Shown: positions 21,701-32,337 of the stretch, piece after piece
How the letters are laid out: each line of letters begins with the position of its first letter
Numbering within the stretch: position 1 is the first letter of the stretch
Assembly: GCF_034702125.1 (NCBI RefSeq)
Contig: NC_085860.1
Coordinates: 56,560,419-56,624,418, forward strand
From: Engraulis encrasicolus
Taxonomy: Eukaryota; Chordata; Actinopteri; Clupeiformes; Engraulidae
DNA: 64,000 bases
Direction: 5' to 3'
The notes under the pieces: generated by a model
Seen by the model: the letters and a program-made list of their open reading frames with translations, nothing else
Databases searched by the model: none
What the model was told of the DNA's origin: nothing
Program-made: the position numbers and the translations under genes

Positions 21701-24700
21701 GGCAAATTGTTCCATGCTTTAATTGATCTATATTCAACAGTGCGCACAACAACTTTGATGTCGTATAACTCCTGAATGACTAAAGTTATGACTACTTTTT
21801 GACTTTTCCTAAAATGAAGTTGGCTACAATGTGATAGCAAAAGATTAGGTTTATCATTTTTCTGCCTGACCAAAAATCACTGATCTAAGTCTCATTTTCA
21901 TTAGCATCAGACACCCTTGTGAACATTTGAAGTGGTCTGATGCACATAATAACCAAAATTGATGTGCATTACCCAAGTTAGATGGAAAATACATTAAGTT
22001 GACATTTTGGGCAATAAAATCAGGAAATGACATCATAATGACGTCATAATATCCAACAATGACACCAAATTGATGTCATCCATAGATTTTTGGCTGGAGA
22101 TCATCTCCTCCAAGTTTGGCGGTCATACGCCATTCAGTTCCTAAGTTATGAGGGGGGGGGTCAAAAGAGCCTAGGAGGCTAGGTTTAGACAAGATACTGG
22201 CCATTTTAAAATATTGTTTTTTTAAATATTAATATTAGTGCCAGATTCATGCAAATGCAGTTCTGAGGTATTACACTTCCACTAAAAAGGCACACTTACG
22301 GTAGATTTATTCAAATCTATGTCGGCTTGGCCCCAAAGTCTCTGATTTCACGTTCATGATATTTTGTGATGAAATGTATGTGTATGTTATTCATAGTTGA
22401 CATTTTATTTACTTTTAGGTATTGTTACGACCACTGGCTCGTGAGTGATAGTAACATAAAGGGAGACCACGCCGATTCGTGCATTTTACTAAAACAAAGG
22501 TTTATTTACAAAAACATGGACAATCAGTAACATGAACCAACCAAGGGGTGTATCAGTAAGTTGGTGTTGTGGTGCAAGTGAGTTGCTGGAGCGAGGCTGC
22601 CGTCGGCCTTGACCATACACTCTGCACAACGAGTGAGCCCAGTCAGAATGGAGAGGGAGAGAGTAGACAGGAAGGACTCCTTTTGTAGCCTAACCCATTA
22701 GCCCAATGATGGAATCCTGGTCATGTCAGCCCACACTGCCCTACAATATCAGAACGCAGTATCTTGAAAATGGTCGAAAATGGGTTTAGACCGGAAATTG
22801 GCTTTAAAATACCTTCTTCTTCTTGTGTTAAAATTTTTCGGCCCAACTTGGTCCCGTTTCGGAAAAAAACGCAAAAAACTGATTATACTGCGCTTTGTGG
22901 TTTTAGTAGGTTACGTGGTAGGCTACTAGCCAAGAACGCAGTATAATGCGATACTGCACTTTTATACTGCACTTCTCCATTGACACCGTGGTTTTGGTGT
23001 AGACAGTAATACCACAACAGAGCGCAGTATAATGATTTTTCAGCTAAAAAGTAATGAGAATGTTGTTTTTTTTGCTTTTTTCTTGTGTGCATAAATTTTC
23101 ACCCTAAAAAAGTATTATATGGAAGTGTCATCACCACTTTACCTCCAACACAGTCGCGTGGACAGAAAGGAAACTTTAAAGCCTTTTTTCTCAGTTTGGC
23201 ATTTTGAATTATACTGCGTTCTGAAATTGTAGGGCAGCATAGCTCCACCTGCAGGACTGGAGACCATGGACAGACAGTCAGAAATGGCAACCCCAGCCAA
23301 GCTGTCATGGCTGGGCGTGACATCCCTTCCCCCCTTAAAAACAGAGGCCCGATCTAATGGGTCTCTGGAGCACCATCAATATTAACAAAACAAAATAAAC
23401 AGAACCAGAGCCATCTAATAACAGAGTTGCGCAAACCGGGGACCAGGAAGTCGGTTGGTGAGGTGATTCGCGTAGGTTAAAATGTTTCTTAACAGTAAAC
23501 TTCTGTTCGTTGGAAACTAACACAGAACCATCACATACCAAACAAAGATTAAGTACAAACAAATTACATTACCTTAACCTGATTTTCTGTGTTCTACTGC
23601 CACATCCTGGAACTAAGTAACTTCTAATAGAACTAAAGTCAATGGGGATTTCCATGTTAACTCTCCCTGAGGCTCCATGTGAGCCGCCATTGCTGTGGAA
23701 AGATTGGTCCATAGAGGTCTATGGGAGTGGCGTAACTCTGATATTAGATGACTCTGAACAGAACCAAAATTATCCACACAGACCATAGGCAATCAATACT
23801 AGAAACCACAATAATGCAACTTGGAATCCCAGAGCGGCCAGACCCGCAATGCCAATTTTCACCCTCCCCACCCCCAGCCCAATCTGAAACCTGCAAATCC
23901 CGGATCCAAGGACAGCAAACCTTTAAGGCAAACAAAAAGGACGGGTTAGGAGAGAGACAAAGAACAGAGAATGACCAAACCCGAAACACAAGAATGCATT
24001 AATCAGAACATTTTCCAAACAACCCAATTAATTCATAGGTAGGCTTGCCTGGACCAATCAAAGACCCTAAGTCACCATCGACAAATGATGCACAGGTAGA
24101 CACACCTGCCTTCTCTGATTGCATGTGTGCCTCACTCGGCCCAGCTCTGCACTTTTTAAGTGGAGAAGGCTGTAAACAATTATCCACCCCCACAGCAGAC
24201 CGGGTAGACATATCAGGCTTACCAATATCACCTGGGCGCACAGCAGAAGACACCACAGGTCTACTTTTCTCAACTTGAGCCTTAGAACGTGCCAGTAACA
24301 CTGGGCAATTTTTCTTCCAATGTCCTTCTTCCAAACAATAATGGCATTGGTCAATTTTTCGTAGGCCTACTTGGTCATTAACATTTGGGTCAAACTTTGG
24401 AATCTTGCAATTGCCATGACTAAAACTGTCTTTACGATTGTAACGAGGAGGAGAATTCAATGAAGGAGAACTAGGATCATAACGATTGTCTTTACGACCA
24501 TAACGAGGACAATGAGAATGCAATTGAGATTGATGCGAAGGGTTAATTCGATGATCGTGATAACGAGGTCTGCCATGATATGCCTTAGGCCTACTCTTGT
24601 GAGTCAACTCAAAACCATCGGCCAGAAGAGCTGCCTCTGCTGCGGTCTTTACTCCGCGCCCATTGATTAAGTGAAGAATTCTTTTAGGCAGGATATTCTG

Positions 24701-27700
24701 AAACTGTTCAAAAATCAGCAAATCACGCAGCGCTTCAAAATTGGCGACAGACTCTGCAGTGAGCCACTGATTAAAACACTTGGTCAATTTCCTCACCACG
24801 TCTGCATGAGTTTGATTGCCATGTTTGCGTAAATTCCTGAAATGCTGTCGATAAGCTTCTGGATGAAGTTGGTAACATTTTAAGATGGCTTGTTTCACCA
24901 CATCATAATTTCGGTTCTCAACAGGTAAAGCCACAAATGCCCTCTGTGCTTTGCCCACTAGCCGTGGCACTAAGAGCAGTGTTCGATCCTCATCCTTAAT
25001 TTTTCTTTGAGCGATGACATGTTCAAACAATGAGAAAAATACCTCTGGGTCACGTTCATCAAAGTTAGGTATGAATTCCAAATTTTCAAACAACCTATCC
25101 TTCGCCTTTTGCTGAAGTTCATGTTCCATTCTCATTTTCTCTACTTCCAATTTGCTTTTCTCCAGGTAAAGTCTCATTTTCTCCAATTCAACATTCTTCT
25201 CCAATTCCAACAGCTGTTTTTGTTGCTCAAAACTTGACAAGCTTGGGCTAGTAGACTGTGCAGCCTCAATTACTGGTTGCATTTCAGTCAGGTGTTTCTG
25301 CTTAGCTGACCTAATCGCTGATGGCAAGTCAATTCCCTGACCAGCTAATTGCACCAATTGCTGCTTGTTTAATGCTGCCAACAAGCTCTCCAGCGGAGCC
25401 TTTACCAAATCCTCCATCGTAATCATTTTTCTCAAATCCAGTCAATGACAAACTAGAGGTATGCAACAAAAATTAAACAATTTGCCTGTGTGAGCTGAAC
25501 AAACCAAAGTAAACTAAAGGAAAACTAGCTCCATCAAGCTAGGCCCTCTCTCCAACCAATTCAACCAGTGACAAGAGCATTGCAGTTATGTTAACACAGC
25601 AAATTAACCCCGGAGCATCCCCCTAAACATTTTCCCCCCACTAGACTAACCTATTTTCACACAGAGCCCGAGGACGAGGATCATTTACTCACCAATACCT
25701 ATGGAGACGTACCATCCCGACAAAGCCGATTCAGCCGTTTCTCCAAGGCGGTGCCCTCGCCCAGACTCTGTGACAGCAGGAACCTAAAACCCGTGCTAGA
25801 TGGGGATAAAGGCGACAGCTCCTAAAGGTTCTATGCCATGCTACAAACTGCAATGAAACTTGACCAAAATGGCTGGAACAAACAAAATCAATGTTCTAAT
25901 GTTGTACCTACACTTGCAAATGTAAACCATCAAAAGCACAAACCAGCGGATCTCCCCAAAGAAATGATGACTGATAGACCCTGAATTAAATCATATCAGT
26001 CAATACACTTGTAACCTAACTACTACCCTTCCTACTCTCCCATTTCCAGTAGAAGGAATTCTTGTAGTTTTACTCAAACTGATCACTTTCCAAAAGAGCT
26101 CCACATACCTTCCTACGCTCTCCTAGCCAGTAGAAGGAATTACAGTAGCTTTTCCAAAAGCAAATGGTACACAACAAGCTCTACGCACCTCCCTACGCTA
26201 ACACAGTAGAAGGAATTATCGTATACTTATTGAAAACTGTACCCAAATAGGCCTGCGCACCTTCCTACGCTGCCACTGTAGCAGGAATTATCGTAGCCTT
26301 TACCAAATCATTACCAAATCTCTGAATCTTTAGTTAGGACGAGCCCCCATATGTTACGACCACTGGCTCGTGAGTGATAGTAACATAAAGGGAGACCACG
26401 CCGATTTGTGCATTTTACTAAAACAAAGGTTTATTTACAAAAACATGGACGATCAGTAACATGAACCAACCAAGGGGTGTATCAGTAAGTGAGTGTTGTG
26501 GTGCAAGTGTGGTGCTGGAGCATGGCTGCCGTCGGCCTTGACCATACGGTCTGCCAGACGAGTGAGCCGAGTCAGAGTGGAGAGAGAGAGAGTGCAGACA
26601 GGAAGGACTCCTTTTGTAGCCCAACCCATTAGCCCCATGATGGAATCCTGGTCATGCCAGCCCACAGCTCCACCTGCAGGACTGGAGACCATGGACAGAG
26701 TCAGAAATGGCAACCCCAGCCAAGCTGTCATGGCTGGGCGTGACAGTATGTGCTTACGATTGGTCTCTTTTTTCTACAGCCATTTCATGTTGCAGCCACT
26801 GAAAATCTGAACCTTTCTGCCCTGGAATCAGATATTCACTCTGCTGTTGCTACAGAGAAATTAGATGGCACCTGTTGTTATATTTCCAAATACAAAGGTA
26901 TGTTTTCTGTCATGGGCAGATGGGTCAATGAAGTGATGCTATTTTTATTTTCCTATGAAAAGGTTAAAATTTGAGCATAAGCCCACACCTTACTATTATC
27001 ATTAAAAAAAATCTAGTGTAGTTTATTTTGATGCCTATTAATCTTGAGAGAGCATTGAGAGTATACTGTTAAAAATGATGTTGTGTGACCATAACCGGGC
27101 AAATACACCGGCCGCGACGCGATTGAAACGACAGAGAATCTCTTCTGTGCTGCAGCAAGTGATACGAGTGATTGAAGCGACTAGAGTATGTCCGTTGCAG
27201 GCAGAGAGCAAGCATTCAAACCTTCCCATTGGCTGTGGTGACTGACCTCTATACAGTCCTTGGCTGTCGCGGGTTGTCGCTGAACCGCGTCATAGCTCAT
27301 TTGCATAACATTCTCAGGAGTTCAACTGCAAAATGTCGCTCTCGTCGCACGAATCGCCTCTAGTCTCCAGAATCGCCATTTGTCGCGCGACTCAATACAA
27401 AGTCAATTACTTCCGTCACTCGCCTCGCTCTTGTCGCGGCCGGTGTATTTGCCCGGTAACAACTTTGTAACAGAGTTGACACTACCAATAAAATGAATGA
27501 ACGGATAATTTCATGTGAAATCACTTTGAGGCCTGATCGACACAGATTTTAATGAAACTTAGTGTGCCTGTATAGTGGCAAGGTAGAACCCCTGGACATT
27601 TTAAAATATAGCTTTTTTGATACTCCATTTTTTAATTTGAATAATTCACATTGGAATGATGTATTCCATCATGTTTGTGTAATATGTAGAGTCAGAAAAA

Positions 27701-30700
27701 GCTCTGAAACAACAACAAAACCAATTAAAAACCACTATAAGACTTTCTTACTCTGTCTCCCTTTAATATTTGTGCCAGATTTATGAAAATGCAGTTCTGG
27801 GGTTCGACCTTGCCACTAAAAAGGCACACCAAGTTCATTTGAAATCTGTGTTGGTCAGGCCCTCAAGTGTCTGATTTCATGTGTAACCCAAAAACAATAA
27901 TATCTCTAATATGGGGGAATTATGTATGTCAAGTCAACATCCTGAATTGTCAGTGTGGTTTAAAAAATATTGAACTGGTTTTGTATGAAATGCATTATAC
28001 AAGTATACTCCCCTTTCGATCTCTGTTTTTGAAGGAAAGCAATTTCTTTGGGCACGCCTTGATCGAAAACCAAACAAGCAAGCAGACAAGCGATGGAAGA
28101 AGTTTCAGTCTTCTCAAAAGACCTCCACAGGTAAAAAATGATAGATGATAATGTAAAAAAAGGAAATGCACAACTAATACACCTTAAAGGTACACTGTGC
28201 AGGAAATTGTCTAAAAAGGTACAGCAAATATGCTGCTCATTGAAACTGGGCTGCCTATTGCCAAATTTGATATTTTCATGAAAATTTACGAAGTAATAAA
28301 CTAATATTTTCTAGTATGGCCCAAGTACAGTCATTTTTGCAGCTAGAAATGGCTATTTCTGGAAATTCAAAATGGCGGACTATGAAGAAGATCCCCCTTT
28401 TCATGTATGAAAAGTGCGATTTTTCCAGTGATAATGAATACTTAGAATTTGATGGTGGTGGTAAGTACTCATGAAAAAGGTAACATTAGTGAATGGGTAA
28501 CATGAATTCTGGAAATAAACAACTAAAATATCTCACCCAGTGTACATTTAAGTACTTCATCTGGCTTCTTTCAATGTCTGTACTGTAGTAGTTCTGATTG
28601 CATCATGAAATGCTTCAGCAACTGTTTTTATTTTTTTATTTTTAGGCTTTATGTGGAACTTGAAGGAGGATTTTAAAGATGTCCCTGATAATTGGATACC
28701 AGCACACAGTGTTCCCCACATCGATGGCTGTCCTGTACCTGATGACCATGGGCATATTCTAGGTGGGTGAAACTGATGACAGAAAGGGTGCATGTGCTAT
28801 TTGAGGATCTGCTGGGGTTTTTTTTGTTGTTGTTTTTTTTACATTTTTGAAATGACTTTGATATCCATAGTCATCCAGTGCATCAGTGAATCCAAATTCT
28901 TCGTATCCAAATATACAATTTGCCCTCAGGATTGCATACCTCAATGATTAATTGACATAATTTAGAATCCTTACTTCCACACTTTTATGTAGGCCTATTG
29001 TTATTCCTCAACCTCAGTCTCCATATTCTAATAGAAGGTGTGCTGTTTCTGCTAGAACTCTGTTAAATACTGTTAGATTTTGTCCATCAAGAAACATTCT
29101 TTCTCACTTTTTTCTGTGCATATGTTATTCTCTGTTGCACTGTAATGTAAAGGTGGCTCAACTATGGCTGTTCTTTTACCATTTTTTTATATATATTTTT
29201 TACTAATAATTATTATTATTTACGCATACACATGTATAGTTCTTGTCTACCAAATATGTGACTCGATAAAACTTAAGGAGCAAGAAGATTTTCCCAGAGA
29301 TTTTGTTGTTGTTCTGTGCCATGCCGTTGAACTGTGTAGCAAATCAGTGATGGGCAACCTGGATTTATTACGTTTACAGTCCTGTGCCATATATTCCAAA
29401 TGACAAGGTTTTACCAGTTAAACAAGGGGGCATGTTCAACTGCTGCAACCTATTACTACATTTTGCTACAATTTGCTACGATGTTTGACAGCAATGTAGC
29501 AAAACGCTCTGCAACAGATCTTTGTGTATGTTGGCTACATTTTGGTAGGCATGTTCGACCAATTATCCAATCACTACTAGTTGTTGTCGTTTTCTCTGCA
29601 CTTTGAATCTCCCTCTCAGCTGCTATAGATGGATTTTTCATATTTACAAATTTCAAACATTCCACTGTGCGCACAGACAAGAATTTCAAGTAGCTAAGTG
29701 TCCCATTGGAGCCCTGCACAGTGTATGACAAGAACCTGTTGTGTTGTCAGCTGGCTGTTTTATCTACTTGCTTGGATTCTGTACTCTTGATGACATCATT
29801 TAGGAAAGCATGTCATGTCGCTTGGAATCATTTGGTATCCCTAAATAACATTATATTGTGTGTCCAAGCGATAGCCAATGGTTACAAAGATGGACGCAGC
29901 CTCATACTGTTAGTTTGTTTGTTCAAAAGTTGCACCCACATGTGATTGCTGTGTTTGTTGTAGTAAACATGGCATGAGTCTTGAAAACGGCTCAGGTGAT
30001 CATTCCGAGAAACCAGGTAATCTCCTGGTTGGATTGGACAGGTAAAATCAGATCATTTGGATTACATGGCACAGGATTGTACAACTAATGAATCTAGGTT
30101 GTCCTTCACTGTTGCGAATTACTTTACTTTACCGGTACTTCAATTTTATTTTTTCAGGACAGTGCACATTAATGAACATGTAAATGTGCTAGATTATAGC
30201 ACAATGGCTAATTTCCATCTGGTATCCAAATAAACAATTGCATTGATAATGAAATCATGGCTGGGTTTTTGTCTTGTTTAATATCTGAGAGAAAGACTGG
30301 AGCCACACTAAAAGGCAATTTTCTGTTTCAAACAATAAAGTGTCATCTTATCTTATCTTATCTTATCTTATCTTATCTTGTCTTGTCTTATCTTGTCTTA
30401 TTTTATCGTTAATGAAATCAAGGCTGGGTTCCTGTGGAGTGGAACAGTAAACAGTATTGCTGGCACTCCTCTGTGGTCGATTACGAGATAGAGCTTGCCT
30501 TAGTCCTCCAGCCCGACAGAGAAGACGAGGACATGCTGGAAATCACATGTGTTCCACTGTCAGAATTACAGGACCAAACACTAGAGCTCATCGGAACAAA
30601 TATCAATGGAAATCCTTATGGTATGTCAAGATTATACTGTATTTCTTTCAATACATTTAACATACTTGTGTCTAGTTTCTTATACAACTGGTGAAAAGGT

Positions 30701-31518
30701 GTCTTATTTTTCCCTGCAAGGGAACATTGCAGCCCATCACATACACTATTTTTTAAAAACTTTCTCCTGTTATTATATGCCAGGCATGAACATCTATTCA
30801 AAATGGTATACGTATATGGTCTTAAATTCATTTCTCTCTATTATCTTTTTCCTCACATTTCAGTTTTAATTCACACTTGTCTCCTTGCCTTAATCCAAAG
30901 GTCTGGGCAGCAAGAAGCAGCCGCTCCACTTCCTGGTGCCACATGGGGCCATTCATGTGAGAGATGCCCTTCCTGTGAATTATACACAGCTGCACACCTG
31001 GCTCTCAGAGGCAGACCGGGGCAAAGTGGAAGGGATCGTCTGGCATTGCAACAACGGAGCTCTTTTTAAGGTAGTTCTATGCCCTGTTGTACACACATCT
31101 GTCTTTTTAAAAATAAAAACAATTATGATGTTTATATTTGTGCAACACTGCATAAATAAGATGGGTCCATTTGTACTTCTATTACAAAAATAGAAAACTA
31201 CATTAATGAGAGCCATTTGCGAGAGGACTAATATGTACTGTTGTGGTGGTGGAGGGAGTGTTTAAGTTTTTTTAAATTATTATATACATAATATACAGTA
31301 CAATTGATGTCTTCTTTTTTACTGTACAGCTTCATCGTCATCACGTGAACCTGAAATGGCCATGTGGTAAACCCTTTCTGAACACCAGACCTGTCGTCAT
31401 TCGATTTGATGGCCACAGGGAACAATTGGACGGTTCATGCCAGGGCATGTTCAGTGCATTCTCAAAACTACACGGGCAAACTTTCCAGTCTCTTGAAGAC
31501 ATATTGTTTGACGACTGA
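15729..31518 (+). CDS. rlig1: RNA ligase 1 (C12orf29 family), complete (7 exons)
   Basis: Exons are 15729-15818, 26780-26897, 28035-28130, 28646-28762, 30423-30620, 30901-31070 and 31330-31518. They total 978 nt and encode 325 residues, the same length as the human protein. Junctions are GT-AG and phases agree. The start [11 protein letters not shown] matches human RLIG1. Nucleotidyltransferase motif I is EKLDGTCC with the adenylated lysine at residue 57, the same position as in human. Further conserved blocks are [40 protein letters not shown] and the basic LFK-LHRHH of motif V. RLIG1 is known as an ATP-dependent 5'-phosphate to 3'-hydroxyl RNA ligase, probably for RNA repair. Intron 1 is about 11 kb because of inserted transposons. 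The gene is divergent from cep41 and upstream of the carboxypeptidase. The exon 5 acceptor was duplicated by a LINE insertion. Confidence 0.97.
16833..17054 (-). mobile_element. 3' end of a LINE, cut from its coding part by the fold-back element
   Basis: Read on the minus strand, this is a LINE 3'UTR. It contains GGACCCCAGGAAGAATAGCTGGG and ends in a TAAACTAAACTAAAAC microsatellite, as many fish LINEs do. Its reverse-transcriptase end is found on the other side of the fold-back insertion, at 21619-21873. Confidence 0.55.
17820..18780 (+). pseudogene. Broken TE-type coding sequence in the left arm
   Basis: Short frames encode peptides such as [55 protein letters not shown] and [15 protein letters not shown], separated by stops, frameshifts and the hAT insertion. 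The right arm carries the mirror copy (about 19921-20900), equally broken. I remember similar peptides from multi-copy predicted fish proteins of unknown function but cannot name the family. Confidence 0.5.
18014..18464. mobile_element. hAT MITE in the left arm of the fold-back
   Basis: Ends CAGTGGTTCTCAAAC and CTTTGAGAAACTCTG are inverted. The flanks are identical CTCTAATT copies (18006-18013 and 18465-18472), an 8-bp duplication as expected for hAT. The interior is C-rich (gcctccgtgccccctccccc). The equivalent site in the right arm carries a different element. Confidence 0.8.
18946..19353 (+). CDS. TE-associated ORF fragment of unknown function
   Basis: This is an uninterrupted 135-codon frame. 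It begins [17 protein letters not shown], passes through [16 protein letters not shown] and [21 protein letters not shown], and ends [13 protein letters not shown]. It continues in sense from the broken coding relic upstream and is only partly present in the right arm. The C-terminal pattern PSPL-x-HG is echoed by the relic at 63034-63290 (PSPLDHGF). No catalytic motif is recognised. It is probably the C-terminal part of a mobile-element protein common in fish. The ATG is an internal methionine. Confidence 0.45.
   Translation: MADCIVQLHYFTGCDANLPVGFYEKEKSSVHEKVIKSSVARSNSWLLSVHLEEGVQQLFVFTRQMIYVDKKSSTMAEACASKSKTMKRKSFICLPPYADSLCQHCLCPNYLPHLVRHPTLKNHPSPLKHGWEYSV
20273..20632. mobile_element. 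Second, different hAT MITE at the mirror site in the right arm
   Basis: Ends CAGTGGTTCCCAACC and GGTTGGGAACCACTG are inverted. The flanks are AATTAGAG (20265-20272 and 20633-20640), which is the complement of the left-arm duplication CTCTAATT. The interior (gggtcgccaaagatcc type) does not match the left-arm element. Confidence 0.8.
21588..22040 (-). mobile_element. LINE reverse-transcriptase C-terminal relic
   Basis: The minus-strand frame 21873-21619 ends with [12 protein letters not shown] and [13 protein letters not shown], the usual C-terminal signature of fish L2/Rex-type LINE proteins. Together with 16833-17054 it forms one minus-strand LINE split by the fold-back element. The upstream part is decayed and no further domain could be read. 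Confidence 0.5.
22041..22422. repeat. Unclassified repeat, also present at about 27770-27880
   Basis: The stretch with ATGCAGTTCTGAGG and CACTAAAAAGGCACAC near 22250-22345 recurs, diverged, at about 27785-27875 in rlig1 intron 2 (ATGCAGTTCTGGGG, CACTAAAAAGGCACAC). Both are non-coding. The family is unknown. Confidence 0.4.
22736..23237. mobile_element. MITE inserted in the 3' LTR
   Basis: Inverted ends CTGCCCTACAATATCAGAAC and GTTCTGAAATTGTAGGGCAG bound 502 bp that are absent from the other LTR. Comparing the LTRs leaves four extra bases, CACA/CATA, which is a 4-bp target duplication with one change. The interior has several CGCAGTATAAT words. The superfamily is not assigned. Confidence 0.7.
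23999..25435 (-). CDS. Retrotransposon Gag protein (intact, 478 codons)
   Basis: The frame is uninterrupted from [11 protein letters not shown] to the stop at 23999. The order of segments is a short N-terminus, a coiled coil (about residues 65-115, [20 protein letters not shown]), and a capsid/SCAN-like region (about 120-285, with [28 protein letters not shown] and [12 protein letters not shown]). A basic linker follows, then one CCHC zinc knuckle near 364-377 ([14 protein letters not shown]) and a polar tail. SCAN-like capsid sequence is known from Gmr1-type Ty3/Gypsy elements, so that lineage is the best guess. Gag would package element RNA. The start could be a few codons later (second Met at residue 4). 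Confidence 0.85.
   Translation of the reverse strand: MRKMITMEDLVKAPLESLLAALNKQQLVQLAGQGIDLPSAIRSAKQKHLTEMQPVIEAAQSTSPSLSSFEQQKQLLELEKNVELEKMRLYLEKSKLEVEKMRMEHELQQKAKDRLFENLEFIPNFDERDPEVFFSLFEHVIAQRKIKDEDRTLLLVPRLVGKAQRAFVALPVENRNYDVVKQAILKCYQLHPEAYRQHFRNLRKHGNQTHADVVRKLTKCFNQWLTAESVANFEALRDLLIFEQFQNILPKRILHLINGRGVKTAAEAALLADGFELTHKSRPKAYHGRPRYHDHRINPSHQSQLHSHCPRYGRKDNRYDPSSPSLNSPPRYNRKDSFSHGNCKIPKFDPNVNDQVGLRKIDQCHYCLEEGHWKKNCPVLLARSKAQVEKSRPVVSSAVRPGDIGKPDMSTRSAVGVDNCLQPSPLKKCRAGPSEAHMQSEKAGVSTCASFVDGDLGSLIGPGKPTYELIGLFGKCSD
26020..26330. repeat. Tandem repeat in the retrotransposon leader
   Basis: About four diverged copies of a unit near 75 bp contain CCTTCCTAC-GCT...AGTAGAAGGAATTATCGTAG. 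They lie between the primer-binding site and gag, at the position where packaging signals usually sit. This is non-coding. Confidence 0.6.
27095..27456. mobile_element. Harbinger-like MITE, CpG-rich
   Basis: The ends CCGGGCAAATACACCGG... are perfect inverted copies over 24 bp, and the flanks are TAA on both sides (27092-27094 and 27457-27459). A 3-bp TAA/TTA duplication is typical of PIF/Harbinger. The interior has many TCGC/GCGA words. It lies in rlig1 intron 2. Confidence 0.7.
28184..28551. mobile_element. piggyBac-like MITE, copy 2
   Basis: Homologous to 820-1173, with TTAA at both ends and inverted ends AGGTACACTGTG / CAGTGTACAT, slightly diverged. It lies in rlig1 intron 3, about 95 bp before exon 4. 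Confidence 0.7.
28763..30246. other. rlig1 intron 4, first part
   Basis: No coding exon or structured RNA is visible. Near 30130-30235 there is a fish LINE 3'-tail type sequence (CAGGACAGTGCACATTAATGAA, ATGTAAATGTGCTAGA). The rest is unclassified. Confidence 0.35.
30268..30409 (+). mobile_element. LINE 3' tail with (TCTTA)n, inserted at the exon 5 acceptor of rlig1
   Basis: A short LINE end (TTTCAAACAATAAAGTGTC followed by TCTTA repeats, about 30344-30400) is flanked by 21-bp direct copies, 30247-30267 and 30410-30430, that differ at one base. The right copy spans the functional AG and first bases of exon 5. The left copy has TG instead of AG. Confidence 0.7.
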
Positions 31519-32337
31519 AGACTACAGCTAAATACACATGGATAATGTTCACCCGGGTTCAAATGGGTTGGAAAGAGGAATATTAAGTACTTGGTACTTG
31601 GCTACAAGTGATTTAATTTACTTGGTTGTCCTTGAGACCTTTTCCCCTTTAATTTGATGTTTTACGGCATGGATATTAATTTCATGACATTCAATTTAAA
31701 GGCAAAGCTTGTTTGGGTTAACTGAGATGATGCACGTTGAATTCCGAAAAAATCAGTAGTATGCCAAAGCTGCATTACTGTATTGTACATTGCTGTTGTA
31801 GACACAGAGAAAACATTGAAGTTGTGGAGAAAGGCTAACGGAACAGGGCAAGACAGACAATGAGAGATGTGTCAGAGGCATGGATAGTCGATAGACAAAG
31901 TGTAAAGACAACTAAGGTGAACAAAAAAGTTGCCAAAATGTAAAAGCTGTTGTATGTATATGGGGTTCTATTTCACGATTATTAGCACTTTTGACATGAC
32001 ATTTTGCACGTAAGTAGCTTTGGGAGAGGTGATCCCAGACTGAAAGATACTTTGACAACTGGAAAGTGAACATAGTGCCATATGGTGCATCATTCAAAAA
32101 GGTCTTATCCTCCATTGTTATTGTACTATATGTTACCATTTGAAAAATATGTTTAATTAAAAACATAAAATAAATGTGATCTTTGTTGTTTCACTATTTT
32201 TGCTTTTATAATATACCTATTGTCCTAAGTAAGATATTGACATATTAGACAGGCTTTTGAATAGTGAGGGGTAAAGGTGGACGGTGCCTACCTGTGGAGA
32301 GAGGGTCATTCTCTAATGCTGCAGCGGAAAATAAACT
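31519..32337. other. rlig1: rlig1 3'UTR and flank
   Basis: No ORF of interest is present. AATAAA at 32169-32174 is the first good poly(A) signal after the stop, giving a 3'UTR of about 670 bases. Confidence 0.55.
32169..32174 (+). terminator. rlig1: Poly(A) signal of rlig1
   Basis: AATAAA on the gene strand, about 650 bases after the stop codon, followed within 25 bases by a T/GT-rich stretch. Confidence 0.5.

Larger units (their letters stand above)
22423..26745 (-). mobile_element. Gag-only LTR retrotransposon, complete with both LTRs
   Basis: LTRs lie at 22423-23322 (3' LTR, enlarged by a MITE) and 26352-26745 (5' LTR, 394 bp). In element orientation each starts TGTCACGCCC and ends GGTCGTAACA. 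A 4-bp target duplication GTAT flanks the whole (22419-22422 and 26746-26749). Next to the 5' LTR, TGGGGGCTCGTCC resembles a tRNA-Pro primer-binding site. Next to the 3' LTR, AAGGGGGGAAGGGA is a polypurine tract. The interior encodes one gag ORF and no protease, reverse transcriptase or integrase. The LTRs differ at several percent of positions by eye. It lies in rlig1 intron 1, antisense to the gene. Confidence 0.85.

Noticed and set aside
24045..24278. ORF on the plus strand inside gag
   Set aside because: It is antisense to the intact Gag frame with no independent support.
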